A stretch of DNA of 64,000 nt from Lumbricus terrestris (lineage: Eukaryota > Annelida > Clitellata > Crassiclitellata > Lumbricidae): contig OX457038.1 of NCBI GenBank assembly GCA_949752735.1, positions 64,369,705 to 64,433,704 on the forward strand, written 5' to 3'. The position numbers and the translations under genes are program-made. Shown here in pieces: positions 24,011-36,765 of the stretch. Numbering within the stretch: the stretch's first letter is position 1; every line of letters begins with the position of its first letter. A model generated the notes under the pieces. That model saw only the letters and a program-made list of their open reading frames with translations, did not search any database and had not been told where the DNA came from.

Positions 24011-25139
24011 GGAAGCGAAGTTGAATGGTAACTGTTATGCTCTGCAGTTCTGTGTATTATCCGGTAAAGAAGGGGACGGTGTTTTGACAGACAACAGGGC
24101 GAAAAGGGTGAACAAACAGCAAGGGTTAGTTTACCATCCTGTCAAGCCCATTAATAACCTTAGACATGGAGTGTTCAAAGGAAACAGTTAAAAAGAATGA
24201 CCTTCAAAAGAGGATTGAACTCTGGTAAAGCTAGGGACCACACTGATCTACTAGCATGACTAATCTTATAAGACATTTAAGCAGTGAAGCGAATACCGTA
24301 CTCAATGAAACGTAGGCTACGAATCGTAGCCTATACGATAAGTCATAGTGTATAGCTAAACAGACCATGTAGTCAGTGGAATGTCTGACACTCATGGACA
24401 CATATGTGTTCGTGTGTGTGTGTGTGCGTGTGTGTGTGTGTGTGTGTGCATATGTATGTAAGCATATGTGCATCAAAACACTCAAAGTAGTGTCTTTAAA
24501 AGGAACAATTTCAACAGCAGATTCTGCAACCTCAACATAGATCAAAAAGCCTTGCAAATGAATTCCTTAATATACTTACCATATTTACAAACTGCAGCCA
24601 ACGTTTCAAATGTCATTGCTTCAAAACACCGATTACCAATGCGATGACGACACCTGCAGTGCTTGACCAGAATTCTCTCAACCACGTTTTATATTCAAGG
24701 CTTTTCTGTTGCAATTCTCTCAGCCACAAAATACATTCCAGCATCGCAAAGAACTTCTGGCCGTGAAAAACTTTAAACGATTATTTCATAAATATATGTA
24801 CACAGCTGTTTACAAAAAATAAGCTGAGTTCAGTTGTATGTGGACAGATGACAGCTTTAACTACAACCAAAATACTCCACACATAGTCCGCATCGGTCGC
24901 ATACTGACTGCTGACTGCAATTAGGCCTAACAGACAAGCTAGTCACCACAAAAATCCAATTAAAAACACATGACATTGTCACAGTCTCCAAATCTTCTCA
25001 ACATGAAACGTATTCTGTGCAATTATATATTAGCAAACAAAAAAGCGAGCAACTGTTGAAAAAGACCGACGTAGAATTTCAAAAGAAACGCTCTGTCCGC
25101 TAATAACACACCGATAAATCATCTGCATTTGCCAAGCAC

Positions 25140-25740
25140 TCAACAATTGAAACGCAGCAGCTGCAACAAAGACGCAACAGCGATCGCAGCCGTCCTAGTC
25201 CGCCGCCGCCGACGCATCGGTTGCGAAATAATGGGCGAGACCGTTACTACGCTTCATATCCCACGCACAATGCGCCCAATTTTCCTGCCAACTCTAAGCC
25301 CAAGAGATCCACTCGCGCCTCTGCGCGGCACAAGAACCATCGTAAACACCACGGCGTTCGACTTCGGACAATTTTAGCCACAGCGATTGTGACTGATATC
25401 TGCTGCACGCTTTCGCGCTCAGTGGGTTACCGCAAACACATATCTACCTATACAGCAGCCGGTGAATTAGCTGTAGGCCAAAGTTTTTTTTATGCCAGCC
25501 AGCGCTGACTACGCTATAGGGCAGGAGGAGGCAATCGCGGATACGCGGGCTGGCCGTCTCGGCGGGAAATTGCGCAGACGGCGCGGCGCGGCCCCAGTGC
25601 ATGACGGGCGGTTTGTGGTCTTTGCGGTTTGGCGAAGTTTTTTTGGATGTTGGCGAGTAGTTGCCGTTATCCATCGATGCCAATAGATCTCTCTCTGGTT
25701 GGAGTGCGGACTGCCTGGAGCTCGCACAGGAGAGAATTGG
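25140..25740. promoter_or_regulatory. CpG-island-like patch in intron 1
   Basis: A marked local rise in GC and CpG (GCCGCCGCCGAC at about 25203, GGCGCGGCGCGG at about 25579) stands out from its surroundings. Open frames across it have no recognisable similarity. It could be an alternative promoter of the EVA1C-like gene or the start of an unseen transcript. The evidence is composition only. Confidence 0.3.
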
Positions 25741-25837
25741 CAAAGCATTCGAACTCCATTTGCCGACCCAGTTTGTCTGCACTCTGGTTTCCTCTGATGT
25801 GACAAATACATATAATATACACGAGCACATATACACA

Positions 25838-26793
25838 GGGGTCATTGCATAATTACGTAACGCCGAAAATGACCATTTTCGACCCACCCACCCTGTAACG
25901 CTTCGTAACGTTGCCCTTGACCCACCCACCCATCCTCCCCAGCGTTACGTAACGATTGTTACGAAAAATCAGTTGAGATTTATGTCTATTAGGCTATTGA
26001 CTTATGTGCTCGTGTTATTATAATTCATATTTTCATAGTGAATTTAGCCTAATATAGCCCAGTATGTGAATTATAGGCTTATTGGACAGTAGACTATATA
26101 GGCTTCAAATATAATTGTACAATGTTTTACTTTTATTTATATAAACGACAGTCATGCGTGAACTGCAATTTTCTTAAATTATACCGCAAGAATAAAATTT
26201 TACATTGCTGAAATGTTTCACGGACTAAATGGCTCATTAACAATTAATCAACATTAAGATGAATTAATTATTTGCTTAGTCTGGGCACTTCGATAATTAT
26301 TAATACTGCTGAGTTTTGTTGAGCATTAATTTTAAATGTTTGAGATCGTGTCCACTAAGTAAACATGCTTCAAAGTGGCTCAAGCTTCGATGTCAGGAAT
26401 TCAAAGAGAATTAGACCTACCACGTTGTTCCGTTGGTAAAACTATTGTAGATCTATACAATTCGAATAGCGGTTTCCGGTTTGCACAATGGACAATGGGA
26501 GAACAGAATTGACCTGACATGTAGGCTATACCGTATAGCCTACGGCCGGATCTTATTCAGATAAATAGACCTATACTTGCGTTAAGTTTTAAATCAATGT
26601 CACGAAGTTTAAACTTCGATCACATCATGTCTGAAGTGTCATTCGATGGTAACTTAATATTCATTAATAAATTTTTTCGTGGCGTTACGTAACGTTCAGC
26701 TGCCCCCACCCACCCACCTACGTAACGTTTCGTAACGTTTTCAATGACCCCACCCACCCACCCTCGAGCGTTACGTAATTATGCAATGACCCC
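25838..26793. mobile_element. 956-bp TIR element with TTACGTAA subterminal repeats
   Basis: Perfect inverted ends of about 26 bp start GGGGTCATTGCATAAT and finish ATTATGCAATGACCCC. Near both ends are several copies of CGTTACGTAACG or CGTAACG alternating with CCACCCACCC. The interior is AT-rich and non-coding. No convincing target duplication was read, so the superfamily is open. Confidence 0.75.
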
Positions 26794-26883
26794 ACATACA
26801 TATTCACTATAAATTGTGTTCTACTTACACTGTCAGACGCGAACCCACAAGCTCACACACAAACACATACAGAAACATATATA

Positions 26884-27344
26884 CAGGGTGGGCCAAAAAA
26901 AAAAAAAAGTTATACCACTTTTAGTGAGGCCACCCTACGTTTTTTGATGATTCAAAAAAAGTCAAAAAACGGTGGGTGGCCTCGCTAAAAGTGATATAAC
27001 TTTTGTTCTGTTTGAAATATTTTGATGAAATCTGGCCATCATATGTAAATATGAATTGTCTATGAACCTGTAAAATTTCATTTCGAAATTCTTACTTTTG
27101 GCCAAGATATTGGCAAAAACCTACTTTTTGTTGCGTTACGTTTTTGAATCGTCAAAAAACGGTGGGTGGACTTCCTAAAAGAGGCATAACTTTTGGTTTG
27201 TTTGAAATACTTTGATGAAATCTGGCCATCAAATGTAAATATGAATTGTCTTTAAGACTGTAAAATTTCATGTCGAAATTCTTACTTTTTGTCAAGATAT
27301 TGGCAAAAAACCTGGGGGGGGGGTCTTTTTTATGGCCCACCCTG
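26884..27344. mobile_element. 461-bp MITE with internal 190-bp duplication
   Basis: The ends CAGGGTGGGCC and GGCCCACCCTG are inverted and flanked by TA, as in Tc1/mariner-type insertions. The interior contains two tandem copies with a period of about 190 bp (GTCAAAAAACGGTGGGTGG at 26961 and 27151). It is non-autonomous with no transposase; it is the source of open frames crossing this interval. Confidence 0.7.
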
Positions 27345-28589
27345 TATATATATATACATATATATACAATTAAAGATACACCTGCAATTTCATGTTTATT
27401 CAGCCCCATACAGAGCATCAATTAGCTCAATGGCAATATATAAATGCACAAGAAACACCCAAATGCATGATCAACACTGCTGCATAGAAAGTGCTGGCAA
27501 CCGGCTATACAACAGTCTGTATACCTTGAATACTGTTAGTCTATTGTTTAGTTGTTTTCTCTTGATGGTATTCATCTTTCCGCACCTGATTCTCTCAACG
27601 TTCCTCTGTCTTGACCTTTTATCACTGAGTCTGTTGTCTTTCTTAAATTTCTCCTCTCTCTCTTCCTCTCCCTCTGTACCTTGTCCCATTTATCTCGCTC
27701 ACTCTTCACTCATCCCATTGTCTTATCTATCTCTTTGTTTCCGTCTGTTTGTCTCTCTCTCTCTCACTGTCTTCCTCTCTTCCCTCCTTCTTCAGGTCTT
27801 AACCTCGTCCTGGTATGAAAATATAGCATTCCATATTCAAAAGCTCTTCTTCTCCAGTTCTTCCTACTCACTTCTAGTCCCCCCTCAGATCCTTCTTCTC
27901 CCTACCTGACTCATGGAGCATTGAACTAAAATCTCGTTCTGTTTTTTCTTCCTTTGTGCCTCTGTCTATGCCTCTAGATGTCATTGTCAATGCTTCTGTA
28001 TGCCTATCTGTATTGCTGGGTCTGTCTATGTCTACCACTGTTTGCCTGATTGAGAGTGGAGCCCAAGAGAACTTTCTGTTGCACATCCAGGGTAACAAAC
28101 CAATCCCTTCCAGTCTCCAATACTCTGTTGCCCTAATCCAATCTAATCTTTCTTAATGCATGCAATGCAATGAAATGTGATGCAATGATGCAGAAATGTG
28201 ATGCAATAATGCAGAAGTGTGATGCAATGATGCAGAAATGCCTCTGTCCATGTGCTGGAAAATGTCGTCTAATTAAATGCAATAAAATCAGACAGGGATG
28301 AGGTCACGAGGATTAGATTAAGGTCAACAAAGGATGAGGTGAGGATTATAGGCAGCACCCAAAGGCTTACCCGGCTTATAAATTCTGTTTATGGGGCGCT
28401 GTTGCAGTGGTAGAGATGATATGGCCATGTTAGGACGCCACATAAATTGTTGTTGTAATTATTATATTATTATCATCATGGAAGGATTTAGAGACATGCA
28501 GATCAAGCAAGGATCAAAGGACGACTACAGTTGTTGCACGACCGACCTACCTCTGCAGTCACATGCATGGCTCATCCTCTCCTCTGGTC

Positions 28590-28920
28590 CTCTAATTATC
28601 CTCCTCCTCCTCTACCTCCCTCTCTTCCTTTTCCTCCTCCTCCTCCTGTTCCTGTTCCTCAATGTCTTCCTGTTTCTCCTTCATCTCCCCTCATCCTCCT
28701 TCTCACCTCAATGTGCTGCTCCGTCTCCTTCTCCTCATCTACATCCCCTCCTTCTCTTTTTCCTCCTTTTCCTTTCTTTTTAATTCTCCTCCTCCTCCTC
28801 CTCCTCTTCGTTTTCCTCTTCTTCCTCTTCCTCTTCATTCTCCTCTCCTCCTCCTCTTTTTCATTCTCCTCCTCCTCCTCCTCCTCCTCCTCTTCTTCGT
28901 TCTCCTCCTCCTACTCTTCA
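28590..28920. repeat. polypyrimidine (CTC/CTT) tract
   Basis: About 330 bp of nearly pure pyrimidine on the plus strand, dominated by CTCCTC and CTTCTC. Such tracts can form triplex DNA. Long open frames here are composition artefacts. Confidence 0.85.
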
Positions 28921-29106
28921 TGCATAACTGGCCAGCAGCAGATCAACTGTCACCCGACCACCAACGACGATCTGTTTCTCGTCAACCAAACAGTCTTTCA
29001 ATATTAATAACACGTTGACTTGACCGGATAACGTCTCCTCCACATAATAGTGAAATACGACCAATAACGAACTATCAGCGTGCGTATGTGTCTATAGATG
29101 TCTAAT

Positions 29107-29109
29107 GCA

Positions 29110-29153
<44 letters not shown>

Positions 29154-29224
29154 ATACATACAGTGGCACAGGTATATAATAAATATACACACCCACACAT
29201 ACACAGAGGTAGGAATCAACAAAC

Positions 29225-29294
<70 letters not shown>

Positions 29295-29296
29295 GG

Positions 29297-29330
<34 letters not shown>

Positions 29331-29331
29331 A
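29107..29331. repeat. (CA)n followed by (GAT)n/(GGT)n tract
   Basis: A CA repeat at about 29110-29150 is followed by about 100 bp of GAT/GGT trinucleotides at 29226-29331. Frames reading poly-His or poly-Asp are spurious. Confidence 0.9.
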
Positions 29332-29624
29332 GCTACCCGCACAATGCACAAACGATCCAGTTATATCAATTTTTCATAGTAGCTTCTTTAGATGATTGCC
29401 TAATGCCCAACTCTTGTCTAGAAATGTCCCAATAAACATCTTTGCATTGTAATGTCGGTTTTTGTCTCGAAAAAATGTTGCAGCAACTTTGTATTTTTGG
29501 CTGGATGCTAATTTCCAACAGTGTTATTTTAAAATTAAAATTTTGACAACGCAATCATGACATCATTTTCAATGTGGACTTCAATAAATTACCGACTTGT
29601 TGATGCATATGTCAGAATTAAAAA

Positions 29625-29711
29625 GGTGCTTGAATTTTCAAAATCGATGAATATTTACTATTTATTTTCATATTTACAAAATGGGTCCCTTTTTATTCGG
29701 ACACCCCGTGT
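29625..29711. mobile_element. terminal fragment of a Tc1/mariner-like MITE
   Basis: The stretch with AATCGATGAATATTTAC and the end TTTTTATTCGGACACCCCGTG resembles, in reverse complement, the left terminus of the MITE at 57281-57857. Only one end is recognisable. Confidence 0.45.
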
Positions 29712-30500
29712 ATATTCCTATGTGCATAACCCAATGCATTTCATATATTTTCTGATGCCACTCTCAAATGTTTGTCTTGCGACCTTCTTTCTATCTCTCT
29801 GTCCAATTATAACTGTTGAAATGCATAGAACACATCCAATAATGCAACAATCATCGCAGCACATTTCTCGCATGACAGTTTGTCCTCAATATCAGTGCTA
29901 CGGATTACGAAATAAAAAGGCAAACACGGCACCGATTGTTTCTCAGGCCCTGCAGCAGACAAGGTCTAAAAACAACTGATATCTTCTGACTAAACGTCAA
30001 ATTCCGGTCCATACCGGCTGAAAATAACACCACTTATCTTACAAGATCATTATGCACTATAATACAGCTTTCAGCGACTTGCGGTTGCAACACAGTGGGT
30101 CGTTGACATCGTGTGACCTAATGAATGTGTTTTAAACGATGCTCAAATGAAGCTTATCCTACCCAGTGATATTCGTACACAGAAGAAACTTATCCTACCC
30201 AAAGATATTTGTACAAGGAAAAAAAACTTAGCCTACCCAGTGATATTCGTATACCTTATCTTACCCAGTGATATTTGCAGTAGCCAGTGGGTGCGACCTG
30301 ACCTTATACTCTACAAGGAAAGATGATACTCAAAAGTAAACAATCACTCTATGGACAGGAGAAACCTCAGGTATCTATTTAAATATCCTCTTGCAGTATC
30401 CAGCATTTAAATACACATTGCTCAGCAAAAGACAAACAAGTGAATAATGTTATCCATATGTGCTGGACAGATAAATGCTAACTAAGACGTATTGAGATTT

Positions 30501-30551
<51 letters not shown>

Positions 30552-30699
30552 AAAGCAGTCTTTGACAAATAACCACAAGCAAAGAATGGAAGTAATTTAT
30601 TTTCTTTGACTTTTCTATGTGGCTGGCATCAGATACTTACAAAAACAATGACAATACTAAACAATGGCTGCTAGACTGATTGCCTGCCTTACCTGCATA

Positions 30700-31100
30700 T
30701 CTATCTATAATATGTTTGATAAACTTCACTGGCTTCCTCTCAATTTACGATCCTCAAGGTTAAGTGAAGTCGTGGCCCAAAATATCTGGCTGACGTTACA
30801 CTTCGGCCTCACTCAGCTTCCTCCCACCGTTCACTTCGTTCATCCAACAGACTTGACCTCTTGGATCCTCGCTCTAGGATTGCTTTGGCTCAGTCTCGAT
30901 CATTTGCCTCAATTGGTCCTTCTCTTAGGAATGCACTTGCTCCTGCTGTTCACTCTACAATTATGTCTAGCAGTTTCTGCTCTTCCTTCTCACTTCTTAA
31001 AACGTGTTTCTTCTCACAGGGTCTTGGGCATTGGGAGTGCATCTGAACGGTTCACCCTGCTGGAGGTGCCTTACAAATCCTCAAATACAATACGAAACTC
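30700..31100 (+). pseudogene. degenerate LINE reverse-transcriptase ORF, C-terminal part
   Basis: Frames fragmentarily read KLHWLPLN and then RSFASIGPSLRNALAP and a KTCFFSQGLGHWECI-like end. This series resembles the C-terminal region of CR1/L2-type non-LTR ORF2 proteins. Frameshifts separate the pieces, and the 5' part is missing. Confidence 0.55.
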
Positions 31101-31689
31101 CAATACAGTTCTGCATAAATATTAAACAAGAGTGTATACAGACCACAATAATGTCTAGCAGTAACCAAAACAGTGTTCAAGACGACAAGCATCTAAGAAT
31201 GTTCTGACCAACATAAAAAAACTATGCTGCATGCTATTAGACAACTTATGCAGACATTTCAGTCTGGTCCGTGAATGGGGCATGCAGTAGTGTCTAGTGA
31301 GTGTTGGACTACCAACCAAGACTTTATCTAGGTTCAACTCCTACGACGGCAAAAATCCGTTTCAAGATGTCTGCCTCACTGGCGCCACCTACCCAACTCA
31401 ACTGTAACGAGTACATTGGCCGTACACTGTCGGTGAGAAGGACAGATGTTGCAATGAGGGAGAGGACTGACCACCATGCACCTTTGTTATTCAGAGGCTA
31501 ACAAAACGAAGTCGCTAACACTCCATATGCGTGGGCGTCCTCTCTGGGGAGGGGAGCGTCTTGGGAAGGAGTGGGGGTGGGGTGGGATCAGCAAAAAGGA
31601 CACACGACTTTTTTTCATCTTCTGATCGTGAAGAGTTCAATATCTCGTCTGAATGGGTTCTGACCAGACTTGGAGATATAAGCAAACAC

Positions 31690-31865
31690 CAAGAAGAGGC
31701 AAGAGGCGAGAGCTGAGAGGCAAGAGGCAAGGGGAGAGGCAAGGGGGAGAGGCAAGAGGCAAGGGGAGAGAGGCAAGAGGCGAGAGGTGAGTGGCAAGAG
31801 GAGAGAAGCAAGGGGAGAGAGGCAAGAGGCAAGGGGGAGAGGCAAGAGGTGAGAGGGAAGAGGGA
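31690..31865. repeat. purine-rich minisatellite (GAGAGGCAAGAGGCAAGG)
   Basis: Imperfect units of GAGAGGCAAGAGGCAAGG are tandemly arranged for about 175 bp, all purine-rich on the plus strand. Confidence 0.85.
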
Positions 31866-32280
31866 AGGTTCGTCTGAGATAAAATACGGCTGTGCATGCA
31901 TGAGATCTGAACAGCAACCGATGAACATCAATCTTAAATTAATTAAAGATAATGTCTAGAAATAGCACACACCATTGTCGTTTTGGAAATCGACGTCTGA
32001 AAAAAGAGGCTGTATACAGTGGCGTCGCTCCCATAAGAGCCGGCAAAATATCAAGCACAACCAGACACTGATAAATAATTTTAAATGCAATATCTCTAAG
32101 TAGCAGACACTAATGTAGTCGATGCAGATATGCATAGCTCCCTAAACAGCCACTGTGACATACAGAGCTGTAGAAACTAATTGTGGCCAATACTCCCTGA
32201 AAGCTTGGCACAACTTCTGAGGACAGCACGCACAGCCATTTTCTGCCATCATAAAAATTTCTCGAGGTGTATATACAGTT

Positions 32281-32345
32281 GTGCAGTGGTCAGTGCGCTA
32301 CACTCTCAAGTGATAGATTGTGGATTTGAATCCCTGCCAGGGCAG
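32281..32345 (+). repeat. tRNA-derived SINE head
   Basis: It shows a box-A-like AGTGGTCAGTGCGC and a box-B-like GGATTTGAATCCC. No cloverleaf integrity was confirmed, so it is called a SINE fragment and not a tRNA gene. Confidence 0.5.
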
Positions 32346-32569
32346 AAATATGTGTCCTGATTCTTGCTCCACATGTGCCACCCCACCCCCGCCCCATCCT
32401 ACCCAATTCTACATGATGAGCACACTCACCATACACTGTCAGTGGAAAGATGAGACGGTTATGGGGAGAACTGAGTATACCATATATAGTTATATACATA
32501 TATATATAATATATTTTATATAAATATATATAATATATATAATAAAATGTAAATATATATATGTGATAT

Positions 32570-32655
32570 ATATATATTCATTCATTCATTGTATGCATTA
32601 ATATAGCGCCTCTTCAAGGGGACTACTCAGAGGCGCTCCCAACCTCAACGCGGCC
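32570..32655 (-). repeat. SINE 3'-tail fragment with (ATTC)n
   Basis: ATTCATTCATTG...AATATAGCGCCTCTTCAAGG...CTCAGAGGCGCTCCC is the reverse complement of the common tail module, including its tetranucleotide end. Confidence 0.65.
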
Positions 32656-33467
32656 AAATAAAACTGTTTTAAGATGAGAGAGAAAAGCCTGAGAAGAATT
32701 TTTACAAAGAGAGCGGAGGGTCAGAGTTATATATTATACACTATACAGTTCTGTATAAATATTTATCATGTTAAGTTCATTGTTACAACAGTTGACATAA
32801 TAGTATATGTGATATACCGTACTATGTTCCCGCTTATGCTGCCGTCTGAAGAGCCAAAAAAATCCCCTCAGCAGTCTGCACATCCATCAGCATGACCCAC
32901 ATATGCATTGGGGCAAAATGGGTTAAGAACTGCGCCTGTGGCAACGCGTGCGCTGTGTTTGGCCTTTGAACTCCAGCCACTAGATCATTTCGATGGTCCA
33001 TGTTTCGTGGTAAAAGGATCTGCTTCCTCCTTCCGCTTTCCTACTCTCCACAATTTGTCCCAAGTCTATCGAATCTTTTCTCATCATTCAACAGGTCATA
33101 AATCTTGTAATTTTCATAACAAATAAACGCTTAGTCAGAAGATGCAATAAATACATCAGAAACTCATCAAACCTCATGTCTACAATGATCAGCTCACATG
33201 GGAATTCATCTGTTGGGCTCTACATGTCTGTGGCAGTTCGCCAGTGGCGACTCTTCCAGTTATCTTAGTCACCAATGTCTATTATTATGTAGAAGCTCTT
33301 GTCTTAGTAGCAGTAGTAGTAGTTTCCAATGTTAGTGACATTGTATGGGTGCCCCTCTCTTTTCTTCAGACTTGGGATTGACCCCGATGCTATGGACAGC
33401 AGTGGAGTTAAAAGTGATATGTTGAGTCGTTTCCTCCGAATGATGGCAATTAACGACAATTGAACGT

Positions 33468-33655
33468 TTTTATAAATGAAACTTAATTTGTGGCAATAGA
33501 AACTGAAACTAAATTTGTAGCGATAGAAACGGAAACTAAATTTAGAGCAATAGAAACTGAAACTAAATTTAGAGCAATAGAAACTGAAACGAACTTTATA
33601 GCAATAGAAACTGAAACTAACTTTGTATAAATAGAAACTGAAACTAAACGATAAA
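33468..33655. repeat. GAAACTGAAACTAAATTT minisatellite
   Basis: About seven imperfect units of roughly 29 bp built on AGCAATAGAAACTGAAACT. Non-coding. Confidence 0.85.
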
Positions 33656-33884
33656 GATCAAATGAAAACTAAAACAATATTCAGCATCCCCAAATTTGGT
33701 TGTGGGTTCAACAACATGCTGGATGTGTTACACTGGCTCCCCTCACGGGCGTCTTTGAGGGCTCCAGGTTCAAACCCGCTGAATAATTTCTGAATTTTAT
33801 AAAACTATAATTATGTGTATCTTGCGACCAAGTTCACTGGGGAAAAAAGCAGAAATGGAGATCCCGACATTTTTCCTGGGCTAC

Positions 33885-34220
33885 GGCCCTGCCCTCGTGG
33901 TCGCCAAGAGAGGGGTGGGGAGGGGGCAAATGCCCAGGGGCCTGACAACTTTTAGGGGCCTGGTAGTAGTATATAAAAACGTTTAGGATTTAGCCTTTTC
34001 AGTATAATACTGTAGAGAAAACTAACTACACTCAGTTTAAACTTCAAGTTAAAAAAGTGTGAATAAAATCATATTTTATTAATATAATTTAAATAAAATC
34101 TTTTATCACTTAAATTGTTTAGAATTATAAACTTTGTTTCTCATTACGCTTTAAGGTAGTTTCGGAGCTTGTGACTGCTATGCCTAGAGGCCCGGAATTT
34201 CTATTCCTCTCGTCAGCCCT
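33885..34220. mobile_element. diverged relic of the 51-56 kb hAT family
   Basis: It begins with GGGGGCAAATGCCCAGGGGCC and ACTTTTAGGGGCC and ends with AGGCCCGGAATTTCT, the same left and right segments as the hAT copies at 51381 and 52960. The terminal repeats are eroded and the interior is short and AT-rich. Confidence 0.6.
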
Positions 34221-34429
34221 ACCACCACCCCCCACCCCCACCCTCCAGCAGCGGACCTCGTGCAGAGTCATGGCTTTGGTTTGACCGTTCCTGTTTGGTC
34301 CCTCTGTCTCTCTCTCTGGTCTATCTTCGCGACCTCTGTTGCCCTATCCTGCAGTGTGCACCAAGTTATCACTCTCCGCTCTACTGAGCAGGTCGTGCTC
34401 ATCGCCCCCTTAACCCCCCTCCTCACCCC

Positions 34430-34515
34430 GCACAGCTACTGAGCGGAATCTTGCCTACTCAGTGGTTGGACCCTCTCTCTGGAATGGGTCCTTTTGTTAC
34501 CGCACTTGCAATACA
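34430..34515 (+). pseudogene. LINE ORF2 C-terminal scrap
   Basis: One frame reads AERNLAYSVVGPSLWNG, typical of the C-terminal region of CR1/L2-like reverse transcriptases. Flanking frames are broken. Confidence 0.4.
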
Positions 34516-35499
34516 ATACAACTTCAATTTGATATGATCATTCCTACCACGGTTCCTTGATCTTGCATTCCTACAGAGTTCAGAAGCGCTCAATCAGCCA
34601 CTGAGCCTCACATAGAGCCTACAGCACTGTCTTGTTTCCCACGGTTCACTTTGACTCTTCTTCCCCTCATAAAAAATTTCCAGCCGTGAATGACTGAATG
34701 AACAAATGGTAATCAGTAAAAAAATAACTTTTTTAATGCAATATATTTTTTCCCATTCTCTGCATGTAATTTGTCCTCACATAGGATACTTATTAATTCA
34801 CGATTTGTATTGTGTCACCCTTTGTATAATGAGCAAATTAATTCAGGAGTAATCGATTAATTAGTCGTTAACTTACGCAGCCCATATATATATATTATGT
34901 GATATATATTATATTATATAATCTATATATATATATATATATATATAATATACATTATACACTGAGATCATGTAACATTTCAAAACAAAAGTTTCTGTTG
35001 TTTCTCCATGTTGTTTAATAGCAATACATGCTAATGTATCATCAAGCAGTTAAAATTGCAGACTATTTGTACCAGCGCTTCGATAGCCCCCTCCCCTTAC
35101 GGCTACAGACGACAGCAAACACATGCAGCAGGCTACCCACACTGCCAGGCGTGTTTAGTCTCTTGTTTTAAGAGAGGAGGACAACAAGCAGATCTTTACT
35201 GTTGGTACTTAAGCAGTGAGGTTAACGATGCGTTAAAAGATCCGCTGCATGGTTAATGGGTTAATAGTGCGATCACCCTACTGACCAGCAGAGATCAGTC
35301 GTAGGCCTATCCGTCACATACGGAGTATGGGGGGGGGAGAAGGAGAAGTGGGTTGGCGGGGGGGGGTTGCGGTTAAATGATCGGCAACTGGCCACAAAAA
35401 GCGACCACTTATCCTTTGCGGTTTCTGGAGAATATGACTTCGTTGGCATCACGCCAAGTCTCTATCCACCAACACAAGCACACCTCGGCTGCAGCGATG

Positions 35500-36150
35500 G
35501 CTTAACGATGTCCTCCACCATGGTGCACCTACTCCTCCTCTCGTTCGACTCCTCCTCCTGCCTCTCCACAACCCCTTCCTCCTCCTCCTTCTCTTCTTCT
35601 CCTAATTCGCTCATTCATTCATTCATCCTCTCCAGCCTTATCGCCTCCTACCTTTCTTCCCTCACCTACATTGTATACATGTCGTATATACCATTTGCCT
35701 TTTGTCTCGTTTTTTGAGTAATTTTCTTATTCCTCGTCTTCCTCTTGATTATATACCTCCTCCTTTTTCTCCTTTCTTCTCTAGAATATATCTGATGCAC
35801 CTCTTCCTCCTGGAAATTTCCTCCTCTTCTCTTCCTCTTTATTCCTCATTCTCGGATCTTCTCTTCTCCTCTCAACTTCTTCCTCTCCTTACCAAACCTC
35901 TGCGATGTTCTATTTCTTCTTCTTGAACCTCCTTCTCCACATCTTCCTCAGTCTTCTCAATTCTTCTCCTCCTATACTGTCCTACACTTTCACTTAGCTT
36001 CTTTCTCTTAATCTCATCCTCCCCTTCACCACCACCTCCTCCTCCCCTCCTTCCCCCGTCCACCTCACACCTCCTCTTATAATAAATAGTCTTCCTCCTC
36101 TTGCTTCGCGCTGTCTTCTCCTCCTCTTAATCACCATCCTTTAATACTCT
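35500..36150. repeat. long pyrimidine-rich tract
   Basis: About 650 bp strongly biased to C and T on the plus strand (CTCCTC, TTCTCC, CTTCCTC), with short interruptions. Open frames here are not credible genes. Confidence 0.75.
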
Positions 36151-36765
36151 TTCCTCTTCTTCCTCAGCATCGGCTGTTCAAACAAAATACCTGTACAGTG
36201 TACACAGTACACACGTTATAATATAAAAATCTCTTTAAAGCCGAATCACTTTTTAAAGAGCATATTAAGAGAGCGCAGAAAAATAAAGAGGTTCTAATGG
36301 GCCACAACATTTTCAATTATAGTCTCGTTTAACTGCTCAATTCGTGATGAGTCACCAACGCACCCACCCCACCACTGCCACCCCTCCTGAGATTGCATGG
36401 CGTGGATGAGGAAGTCTTGCGTTCCATTGCATATGACGTAAATACCATTTACCGCGTGTATAACTGTATATCATGCCGCTATCATTGCCAAAGTGAAAGA
36501 TGACTAGTCCCTAAAGATAGTCCTATATTGCAGCCATCGGAATGAAGTTTTACCACCTTCATTTTCTCTGTCTCGGCATATACGAAGGTGGGTAACCAGC
36601 CGTCTCCCTCGTCATCTGATCTTCCCATCGACAATGCTGTACGGTCAGTGTATTCGTTGTCGTTGAGTTGGCTATGGAGTATGGACTGCTGCCAGAGGGC
36701 GCAAGTGGAGCAGAAATCTCCATACAGTTACTGCATTGGGGTGGGATGGGGGTGGGGTGGGGTGG

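Noticed and set aside
25444..25929. 161-codon minus-strand frame
   Set aside because: It runs from unrelated sequence through the left end of the TIR element at 25838 and resembles nothing.
27152..27421. 89-codon minus-strand frame reading VGHKKDPPP
   Set aside because: It is the terminal part of the MITE at 26884-27344 read through its inverted repeat.
28531..29351. Long frames of Ser/Leu/Phe, poly-His and poly-Asp
   Set aside because: Products of the CTC tract and the GAT microsatellite.
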